From Streptomyces pseudogriseolus (GTDB lineage: Bacteria; Actinomycetota; Actinomycetes; Streptomycetales; Streptomycetaceae): DNA of 38,968 bases. This document shows, in pieces, positions 23,573 through 31,114 of this stretch. The notes beneath the pieces were generated by a model that was not told the DNA's origin, did no database searches, and worked only from the letters and a program-made list of their open reading frames with translations. The translations under genes and the position numbers were made by a program. Positions within the stretch are counted from its first letter, which is position 1. Each line of letters begins with the position of its first letter. Where the stretch lies: assembly GCA_002154585.1 (NCBI GenBank), contig MUNG01000067.1, positions 1 through 38,968 on the forward strand. The letters are read 5' to 3'.

Positions 23573-25676
23573 TCCCTTTATGCCCGATGCCACGCTTCCC
23601 CCACCTTTCAGTGTCTTTAGACGCCGGCCGGCCACTGCGTCACGGCTGCACCGCCGGGCCATGGAACTCGCCGGTCGGATCGGCGAAACACTGGGCGCCA
23701 ACCACGATGCATACGGCTTTCTCACCGCCCTCGCCACCCGTGCCATGCCGGAAGCCGCCCAGCATGAACAGCCGGCCGGGACGCAGGTGGGCAGGGAGGC
23801 CTGGCTGGACGCCGACGTGGAAGAGGATGCGCAGGACCAACCCATCGAGAGATTGGCACGCGGGTTGGGCCTCACCCCCGCCGAGATCGACGTGTTGCTC
23901 CTCGCCGGGCTCGCGAACGAGCACGAGGGCCTGTCCAGTGTGCTGCGCGACCTGCACCCGGCCCGGGTACCGGCGGCAACGACCGGGCTCGCGGCAGCCC
24001 TCGCAGAGTCGGGCGCGCTCCCCGGCGCGCCAGCGGACCCAGTCGCCGCCCGGATCTGGCTGCGAAGGCTGCTACAGGGCGGCCCGCTGGCCGCCTCCGG
24101 TGCGGTGTACCCGCAGGGTGACAGCCCGTTCTGGGACCGCACTCTCGGGCTCGCCGAGGGACTGTGGGACGCCCTGCACGGCGCACCACTGTGGCCCGCC
24201 GACGCCCGCCGGACCGACCCGGCCCTGATCGGGGTCGCCCCGCCCGCGCTGCGCGCCGAGGACCCAGCAGTAGCCGCAGTGCTCCGTGCCGTGGGCCGCG
24301 GCATCCCGGCCACCGCGAGCCTCCGCTCCAAAGACCCAGCTGACGCTGCGCTGCGCATGGCCGCTCTGCTCACCGCCACCGGCCGCGACCCGGCCGTCCT
24401 CGACGTCCCCGTACTGGACCGTCCCGCCGCCCGCGCAGTCGCCCTGGCGGCACTGGCACACGGGGTCACACCGGTCCTCGTCGCGCATGAACTGCCAGAC
24501 GGCGCAGCCGCGCTCGACGACGTCCCGGCCCCGGCTGTACTCGCGCCTCCACCCGGCGCCGTCCTTGGCTCCACACGACGGACGCTGCTGACCGTGGACG
24601 TGCCGCCGTCCACGCGCGCCGCGCACCGCGAGCTGTGGCGCAGGCTCACCCCCGAACTGTCCGACGCTGCCGACACGGTGCCGTATACACTTGGGTCGGC
24701 GGCCGCACAGGAGTTGGCCCGGAACGCCACCGACGCTGCTCAGGTCCGCGGTGAACCTCTCGGGCCAGCCGACCTGCGCTCCGCGCTCGGCGCCCGGGAT
24801 GCCGACCGCACCCCGCACGGCGTCGTACGGCTGCGCCCCACCGCTGGCTGGGACGGGCTCGTCCTTCCGCCCGACCGTGTAGCCCAATTGCATGAGGCCG
24901 TCACCCAGGTCCGCCAGCAGCATGTGGTGTTGGACCAATGGGGATTCCTGCACGGACGGCCGGGACGGCGCGGCGTCCGGCTGCTCTTCTGCGGCCCGCC
25001 CGGCACCGGCAAGACACTTGCCGCCGAGGTGCTCGCAGGCGAGATGGGTCGCGATCTCCTCATCGTCGACCTGTCCCAGATCGTCTCGAAGTGGATCGGG
25101 GAGACGGAGAAGAACCTGGGGGAGGCGTTCGACGCCGCGGAACGTGGAGACGCCGTTCTCCTCTTCGACGAAGCGGATGCGCTATTCGGGCGCCGTACGG
25201 AGGTCAGTGACGCCCGCGACCGCTACGCCAACCTGGAGACCGCCTATCTGCTCTCCCGCCTCGCGTGCTTCGACGGCTTGGCCGTGCTCACCACCAATCT
25301 GCGCCAGAACATCGACCAGGCATTCGCCCGCCGCCTGGAGTTCATCGTGCCGTTCGACCTCCCGAACGAGGACGAGCGCGGAGCCCTGTGGCGCCGTCAT
25401 ATTCCGTCCGGAGCGCCGCTCGACTCCCGCGTCGATGCCGACCAGCTTGCCGCGCTCTACCCACTGTCCGGAGCCCTGATCCGCAATGCCGCAGTGGCCG
25501 CGGCATACCTCGCCGCGGATGCGAACACTGCCATTGGCCCGGAGCATCTCGCCGTCGCGATCCGCCGGGAGTACGCCAAAGCCGGCCGGGCGTACCCGGG
25601 TGATCTATCCGGTGCTACCGAACCAGCACCTCACCGAGTCAACATTCACACAGTCAAGGAGTCGCCGTGTCCGTGA
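23565..25676 (+). CDS. AAA+ ATPase of the CIS (Afp15/Pvc15-like), 703 aa
   Basis: ATG 23565 overlaps the previous gene by eight bases. The N-terminal about 440 residues form helical/winged-helix-like regions typical of CIS ATPases. The AAA core holds Walker A FCGPPGTGKT (about 475-484), Walker B AVLLFDEADALFG (about 529-541), sensor 1 LTTNLRQN and the arginine-finger region FARRLEFIVPFDLP. It probably handles assembly, cargo loading or remodelling inside the cell; one copy is found in essentially every Afp-like locus. All catalytic residues are present, so it should be active. Confidence 0.93.
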   Translation: MPDPFMPDATLPPPFSVFRRRPATASRLHRRAMELAGRIGETLGANHDAYGFLTALATRAMPEAAQHEQPAGTQVGREAWLDADVEEDAQDQPIERLARGLGLTPAEIDVLLLAGLANEHEGLSSVLRDLHPARVPAATTGLAAALAESGALPGAPADPVAARIWLRRLLQGGPLAASGAVYPQGDSPFWDRTLGLAEGLWDALHGAPLWPADARRTDPALIGVAPPALRAEDPAVAAVLRAVGRGIPATASLRSKDPADAALRMAALLTATGRDPAVLDVPVLDRPAARAVALAALAHGVTPVLVAHELPDGAAALDDVPAPAVLAPPPGAVLGSTRRTLLTVDVPPSTRAAHRELWRRLTPELSDAADTVPYTLGSAAAQELARNATDAAQVRGEPLGPADLRSALGARDADRTPHGVVRLRPTAGWDGLVLPPDRVAQLHEAVTQVRQQHVVLDQWGFLHGRPGRRGVRLLFCGPPGTGKTLAAEVLAGEMGRDLLIVDLSQIVSKWIGETEKNLGEAFDAAERGDAVLLFDEADALFGRRTEVSDARDRYANLETAYLLSRLACFDGLAVLTTNLRQNIDQAFARRLEFIVPFDLPNEDERGALWRRHIPSGAPLDSRVDADQLAALYPLSGALIRNAAVAAAYLAADANTAIGPEHLAVAIRREYAKAGRAYPGDLSGATEPAPHRVNIHTVKESPCP

Positions 25677-27052
25677 CGACACCCCTTACTCAGCTCGCCG
25701 ACGACGACTTCACGCAGGCGACAGACGCCCTCAAGGGTAGGACGGATCAGTTGGCCGCTAGCGACATCGAGCTCGCTCTGCCTGATAAAGACGCCAAGAC
25801 CGTGACAACCGCCCTCGCTGATCTGAAGGCCAAGAAGGCCCTCGCTGCTCTGGAGACCAAAGAAGCCGGAATTCGCCGTGAGCTCGCCCTCGCGTTGCTG
25901 CCGGCCGACGCCGCCGGATTGGCCGGGGAGCTGGAGGCCACGCTAATTGAGCGTCAATATGCGGTCGCTGAGGCGGCTCGAGCCGCTGACGCCCTCGGTG
26001 CCGAGGAGCGCAAGCGTGCCGCGTTTGCCGCAGCAGTGGACGCCGCCCGACAGACACTGGCCACCGCCGCAGCCGCGAAGGACAAGGCACACGAGGACGC
26101 GGACCGCATCGATGCCTGGACGAGTGCAGCCCGGTCGCAGCCGGTGACGGACGCGCTCAGCAGTGCGAGGCAGGCTTTGACAGCATCCCCCTACATCGAT
26201 GCACGTCAACGGCTTGTCACTCTGCTCGGTCGTGAACTCGTCGAGCAGCTCATCATCCGCGCAGCCGAAGCCGACCACCGCGATGCTGCGGTCGCCGGTC
26301 GGTTGGACCGGGCCCGTCAGGCCCGATGGCGCTCGCTGGCTGATCGAGGAGATCCTTCCGGTGTCCTGCGGAGCACCCGACAGGCCTACAGCACCGCTGT
26401 CACGGCACTGCGGGCCGTCGCAGAGGGGGCACCCGTCCGGTTCGACCGGGCGATGCGCGGGCTGGCCACCGTCATGGACGGTGAAGACCCGACGCAGGTC
26501 GAGCAGGATCGGATGGACAGTCTGCGCGATGGTGAGAAGGGCGCCAAAGCCGCGGTGGCCAAAGAGAAGGCAGTGTGGGACGCCTACGAAAAGCTGCGGA
26601 AGGCTGAGGCCGACCTTGACGACGCAGTGCTGGCCAGGATCCCCATGGAGCCCGCTGTCGACCACGAGTCCTCACAGGATGTGGCCGACAAGCATGCGGC
26701 GGTAGTCGCCGCCCAGCAGGGGCTGAAGACAGCGCAGGGGGAGCTCGCCGAAGTCCAGAACGCGCTCGATACCTGGGAGGCGGCGATCCCGGATGTGGTG
26801 ATGAATCAGGTTTTTGCCTTCCTCGCTGCCGACGCCACGTTGCGTGAGCTGGGAGACACACACGTGGACCATCTGCTCAAGGCGGTCTCGAGGACTCGCG
26901 ACAGACTCGTCACCGCACTGCGGGCCGCAGCGAAGACCGCTGCCGTATCTGACCGGCTGACCGCTGAAGTCACCGCCCGGGCCGGGGATGCCGATGCCTG
27001 GCGGGCGGTCGCCGCAGCCCGCCGAGCTGCACTCGTGCGCGGGGAGGCGTGA
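25667..27052 (+). CDS. Long alpha-helical coiled-coil protein, unknown, 461 aa
   Basis: GTG start with ribosome binding site AAGGAG (25658-25663), overlapping the ATPase by ten bases. The sequence is nearly all Ala/Glu/Lys/Arg/Asp-rich helix (ALADLKAKKALAALETKEAG, RAADALGAEERKRAAFAAAV, EKAVWDAYEKLRKAEADLDD, QQGLKTAQGELAEVQNALDT), with no cysteines, signal peptide or membrane segment. Codon use is slightly less GC-biased than in the neighbours. The heptad-like blocks suggest a rod or a bundle. Function unknown: a partner or adaptor of the ATPase, a scaffold or an internal cargo would all fit its place between the ATPase and the fibre-like genes. Confidence 0.7.
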   Translation: MSVTTPLTQLADDDFTQATDALKGRTDQLAASDIELALPDKDAKTVTTALADLKAKKALAALETKEAGIRRELALALLPADAAGLAGELEATLIERQYAVAEAARAADALGAEERKRAAFAAAVDAARQTLATAAAAKDKAHEDADRIDAWTSAARSQPVTDALSSARQALTASPYIDARQRLVTLLGRELVEQLIIRAAEADHRDAAVAGRLDRARQARWRSLADRGDPSGVLRSTRQAYSTAVTALRAVAEGAPVRFDRAMRGLATVMDGEDPTQVEQDRMDSLRDGEKGAKAAVAKEKAVWDAYEKLRKAEADLDDAVLARIPMEPAVDHESSQDVADKHAAVVAAQQGLKTAQGELAEVQNALDTWEAAIPDVVMNQVFAFLAADATLRELGDTHVDHLLKAVSRTRDRLVTALRAAAKTAAVSDRLTAEVTARAGDADAWRAVAAARRAALVRGEA

Positions 27053-27056
27053 GCCG

Positions 27057-27962
27057 ATGCACGACGAGCGCAGCGCCACTCTCCCGGCCTCCGACCCGTT
27101 CACTTCCCTCGCTGCCCACTTCGGGATGCTGCTCGGTGTCTCCGACCTGGAAGCAGTGGTCGGTCACTCCTGGGCGAAGATGCGCCTGCACAACGCTTGG
27201 CTGCACGGCGGAGGCGTCGTCTGGGGATTCGGGATCAGCGTCGATGGCCCGAGCCGCGAGGTGCGAGTCACTCCTGGACTGGCCCTGGACGAACTCGGCC
27301 GCGAACTTTATCTGCCGGTGCTCAGCTGTCTCGACCTCGCCAAGTGGCTAGACGAGCAGAAGGAAAAGGCGGAGAACCGTGAGATTCTCGACGGCCTCGT
27401 CGACGCCCATGTCGTGGCCCGGTTCCGCGCCTGTCTGGCCCGGCCGGTGCCCGCCTTGACCTCCCCGTGCGATGGTGCAGGTGCTGAGACCGCGTACTCC
27501 CGGCTGCGGGAGACAGCCGAACTCTTCCTGGTCCCCGGCCGGTCCACCAGGGCTGGCCGCTACCTGCGGCTTCGCCGACTCTTCGGTCTGCCGGGCACCG
27601 GCGTTGCCTCGAAGGACAAGGCGATCAGTCAGGAGGTGGACCCGCTCCGGGCCAAGGTCACGTCCGCACCCGAGACCGACCGGCCCGGTATGTGGCTGGA
27701 CGCGGTGCGCCACTGCGCCGCGCTGGACAGCGTGGACCGCCGCCCCGCAGGCCTGGACGACGGGGACGGTTCCGGCCTGCTGCCAGGCAGCGGCGACGCC
27801 GACGTCGTCCTGGGCGATCTGCACGACCTCCGCCTGGTCACCGTGAAGGGCACCACCACCGCCGAGGGCAAGGTCGACGTAGCCACCCGAACGTCCCACG
27901 TAGACACCGCGACTCTGCTTGAGCTGGCCTCCGCCGGCACGATCTCCCACGGAGGTGCCTGA
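27057..27962 (+). CDS. CIS-associated protein with the fibre/receptor-type N-terminal domain, 301 aa
   Basis: Residues about 22-95 (FGMLLGVSDLEAVVGHSWAK, MRLHNAWLHGGGVVWGFGIS, REVRVTPGLALDELGRELYL) match a domain common in CIS loci of many bacteria, with pattern F-G-x-LL-x-x-x-D-L, RLHN...LHGxGVVxGL, VxPGxALDxxGRE. I infer a beta-sandwich module that attaches to the particle. After it comes a helical region and a C-terminal region without a recognised domain. Five bases after the coiled-coil gene and two before its larger paralogue. Confidence 0.7.
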   Translation: MHDERSATLPASDPFTSLAAHFGMLLGVSDLEAVVGHSWAKMRLHNAWLHGGGVVWGFGISVDGPSREVRVTPGLALDELGRELYLPVLSCLDLAKWLDEQKEKAENREILDGLVDAHVVARFRACLARPVPALTSPCDGAGAETAYSRLRETAELFLVPGRSTRAGRYLRLRRLFGLPGTGVASKDKAISQEVDPLRAKVTSAPETDRPGMWLDAVRHCAALDSVDRRPAGLDDGDGSGLLPGSGDADVVLGDLHDLRLVTVKGTTTAEGKVDVATRTSHVDTATLLELASAGTISHGGA

Positions 27963-27964
27963 CC

Positions 27965-30900
27965 ATGACGGACCTGCTGCCCGGTGTTCCGGGCCCGGTC
28001 GTGCTAGCCCACCACGTGGACGGCTATGTGGTGATCCCCGTCCCGAGCCCGCTCACGCGCCTCAATTTTTTCGACGGCCGTTTGCTGCACGGAACCGACC
28101 TCACCCGGGAACAGAAAGCCGAACGTGAACTGCTGTTCGCGCTCGGCCGTACCGGCGGCCCAGGTGTGGCCCACGGGCTCGATGTCGCGCTCTCCGGCGA
28201 GAGCGTGACCGTCTCCTCAGGACTGGCGGTCGACCCCGGCGGCCGGATGCTGCTGCTCCCCGACCCCGTGACGGCGACGGTCGACGCCCTGCTCGATGCC
28301 ACCCAAGGCGTGACCCCGAGTCCAGCGCCCGCCCCGCCCGCCGTAGCCGCGTTCGCCCCATGCGAAACTAACGCGTCGGCCGCGGCGGCCAATACGGTCG
28401 GGGGCACCGCCCTCTACCTGCTCACCATCGCGTGGGCCGAAGGGCTGTGCGGCAACGCCGAGGTGTACGGAGCGCCCTGCGAGCAGGCCTGCGTGACGAG
28501 CACCGCGCGCCCGTACCGGATCGACGGAATTGTGCTGCGGCTGCGGCCGCTCACCCTGACCCGTCCGCTTCCGGCCTCCGCCGCGTTGCTGCTGGAGCAG
28601 AAGCACCTGCGGTCGCGCGTCGCCGCGGCCTACTTCGCCGACGAGCGGGCCGCTGCGGGCCCGCCGATGTCCGCCGCCTTCCTTGCCTCGGAGACCTGGT
28701 GCCGGGGCGCAGTCGGCCCGGCCGGGAGCGAGGTGCCTCTGGCGGTCCTGGGGCGGTCCGGGCGCACCACAGAGTTCGCTGACGTCTGGACCGTACGGCG
28801 GGAGTTGATGGAAACCCCGGCGCGCGCTTACAGCGACAGCCAGTTGTCGATGCGCTCGCGCAGCGTCTTCGCAGCCCAGATCGCGCAGTTTCAGTGCCAG
28901 CTCGCCGGACTGTCGGCCGCCGGGCTGCCGAATTCGCCCGCTGGGCGAATTCTGATCGACGCAGGGATGGTCGAGCTGCCGCCCGCGGGCTATCTGCCGG
29001 TCGATCCGGCTGGCGACCTCATCCAGCAGGTCAGCTCGCTATTGGGTCCCGGGGTCGATCTGCGCTTCGTGCCCGTCCCGACCGACCAGGTGCCGCACGA
29101 GGTCGAAGAGGTCCAACACCGGGACCGAATCTCTCTGCTCGCCGGCATCGACGACCCGTCGGCGCGGCCGGACGTCGACATCCTGGTGCCCGACGGCCAA
29201 CTGGCGGCTGTACGGCCGGTGGCCAGCCGCGGATACGTAGCCCGGATGCTGCTCACCCGAGGCGGCAGACGATCGGTCCAATACGACGGCGTCGCGCGGT
29301 TCCCGACCCGGCACGCTCCGGGGTTCACGCTGGCTACGGCCGGTTTATGTACAGTCTCCACCAACTCGGACGGCGTGGACTTCGTCGACACCCTGGCCGA
29401 GGCCGTCTCGGTCCAGCACCCCACAGGCGTTACCGTCCCTCCCCACACCCTAAGAAGACTGGGAATGGACCACCTCCGCCGCCTCTCCGACGACGCTGGA
29501 CGGTTCGCTGCCCAGGCTGGCGGGCAACCGCAGGTCTTCTCCGCCGACTTCGACGAGGAGGAGGGCAGACCGATTGCCGTCCGAGGAGTGATCTCCTGCG
29601 ACCACGACCTCTGGCGGCTGCAACCTGCAGAGACCGCGCTCGCAACCGCGCAACTCGACCTCTACGCCCCCTACCAGGTCCCACCGAATGGTGAGGAGGG
29701 AAGGGGCCCGGCGGCCGCCCTGTTCGAGCTGTTCGGGCGGGTCGAAGTCTCCGGATCCGCACCCGATACCGGAGCCACCACCCGAAGGTACCGGTTTACG
29801 GGCCAGCTCGGTGTCGGTCGTGGCGACCGGCCTGGCCCCGCACGATCCGTACAGTTCACCGTCACCGCGACGCTTAGCGAGCAGCCCGACGGACGGCTCT
29901 TCGAGATCCGCTTCGGGCCTCGCGACAAGCCGATTACGCTGGAGCTCAGGAATGACGGGTCCGTGCTGTGGGCAGCTCCTGACGATGTTCTTACCGCTCA
30001 GTTCACCCCCAACCCGCGCGTCCTCGACCTGGACAACCCGCTAAGACAGCTGGCCGAAATGTCGTTGGGCCTGCTCCGCGGCGCCCGGACCGCAGAGCCC
30101 GAGTTCTACCACCGGGCCCGCGCAAGCCTGTTCGGAGCATCCGGCACCCAGGACGGCACAACGATCCTCACTTCGCTTTGGGACTGGGTGGCCTTCCGGC
30201 GTCGCTGCGTCTATCCGCCGCCTCCGGCCGCGGCGTCGGAAACCGGTAGCGTGGTTGTCTGGGTGGCCGCCGCAGTCAGCCGCGGCCAGGCCGCTGAGTG
30301 GGCAATGGACCTGCACCGAGGCAACGCCGACGAACTCCCCTGGAAACGCGTGCGGGTCGCTCTGTTCGACGCCGGCACACCGCATCTGCGGACCGCCCCG
30401 GGCGAGCTACGCGGAAGCTACGCCAGCACTGGGGCCCCCAAGGCGATTTACCACGTTGGGTTCGGCACCGCCGCACCCCCGTCGGCAGGCAAGGGCCGAG
30501 CCGCCGCGATCGCAGCGGCACTCACGCCCGCTGCGGTCCTGGAGCAGGAGGCCGACATCGCCCAGGTCGCGACTGCGCCAGTTGACCTACTCGAACTGGA
30601 CTCCGACGGCAGTGTCTTCCTCATCGCATATCCGCCCGTGCCGGCAAGGCAAAGCGTCCTTCAGGTAGCCGGACTGGACAGCAAGGGCGTCCCGAATCGA
30701 AAATTCGAGGAAGCCATCCGCAACCGGAATCTCGATGCGGTCGACAGCATGACCACAAGGATCGGTGCGGTCCGGACCACCGACGGGAGCCTCGACCAGG
30801 AATCCTTTGATACGACCCTGCGCCGCACCGACGACGCCGTCCAGAAGCGCTTCGTTGCGGCCTTCACGCCAGCGCTGTGGATCGACCCGCACTGGGCGGA

Positions 30901-31114
30901 CTCCGATCCGGAGGCAGCACGTGAACTCACCGCGGTGGCAATAGAGTTCGCTTCCCGTGTCAGTGGCCAGACCGTTCCGCGACCGCTGTCGCTCGGCGGC
31001 CGCGTCGAGCACGTTCCGCTCGCTAACAGCGAGCGACAGGCATTGTTGATCCTCCACTACGTCGTCCCTCCCGGATGCTTCCCCTTCCGTCGTCCCCGTC
31101 GGATGAGCGCGTGA
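27965..31114 (+). CDS. Large CIS-associated fibre/receptor-like protein, 1049 aa
   Basis: Shares the N-terminal domain of the preceding gene (FFDGRLLHGTDLTREQKAER, RTGGPGVAHGLDVALSG, VSSGLAVDPGGRMLLLPDP, about residues 35-107), followed by LYLLTIAWAEGLCGNAEVYG with a cluster of cysteines (APCEQACV). These occur together in CIS loci of other phyla. The rest is beta-rich and variable (for example YRFTGQLGVGRGDRPGPARS about 608-627) and ends in a cysteine-containing tail, CFPFRRPRRMSA. It may be the tail-fibre or surface-display component, or a large cargo. A TTA codon lies at 29345-29347 (Leu461). Its stop overlaps the GTG of the nuclease gene. Confidence 0.7.
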   Translation: MTDLLPGVPGPVVLAHHVDGYVVIPVPSPLTRLNFFDGRLLHGTDLTREQKAERELLFALGRTGGPGVAHGLDVALSGESVTVSSGLAVDPGGRMLLLPDPVTATVDALLDATQGVTPSPAPAPPAVAAFAPCETNASAAAANTVGGTALYLLTIAWAEGLCGNAEVYGAPCEQACVTSTARPYRIDGIVLRLRPLTLTRPLPASAALLLEQKHLRSRVAAAYFADERAAAGPPMSAAFLASETWCRGAVGPAGSEVPLAVLGRSGRTTEFADVWTVRRELMETPARAYSDSQLSMRSRSVFAAQIAQFQCQLAGLSAAGLPNSPAGRILIDAGMVELPPAGYLPVDPAGDLIQQVSSLLGPGVDLRFVPVPTDQVPHEVEEVQHRDRISLLAGIDDPSARPDVDILVPDGQLAAVRPVASRGYVARMLLTRGGRRSVQYDGVARFPTRHAPGFTLATAGLCTVSTNSDGVDFVDTLAEAVSVQHPTGVTVPPHTLRRLGMDHLRRLSDDAGRFAAQAGGQPQVFSADFDEEEGRPIAVRGVISCDHDLWRLQPAETALATAQLDLYAPYQVPPNGEEGRGPAAALFELFGRVEVSGSAPDTGATTRRYRFTGQLGVGRGDRPGPARSVQFTVTATLSEQPDGRLFEIRFGPRDKPITLELRNDGSVLWAAPDDVLTAQFTPNPRVLDLDNPLRQLAEMSLGLLRGARTAEPEFYHRARASLFGASGTQDGTTILTSLWDWVAFRRRCVYPPPPAAASETGSVVVWVAAAVSRGQAAEWAMDLHRGNADELPWKRVRVALFDAGTPHLRTAPGELRGSYASTGAPKAIYHVGFGTAAPPSAGKGRAAAIAAALTPAAVLEQEADIAQVATAPVDLLELDSDGSVFLIAYPPVPARQSVLQVAGLDSKGVPNRKFEEAIRNRNLDAVDSMTTRIGAVRTTDGSLDQESFDTTLRRTDDAVQKRFVAAFTPALWIDPHWADSDPEAARELTAVAIEFASRVSGQTVPRPLSLGGRVEHVPLANSERQALLILHYVVPPGCFPFRRPRRMSA

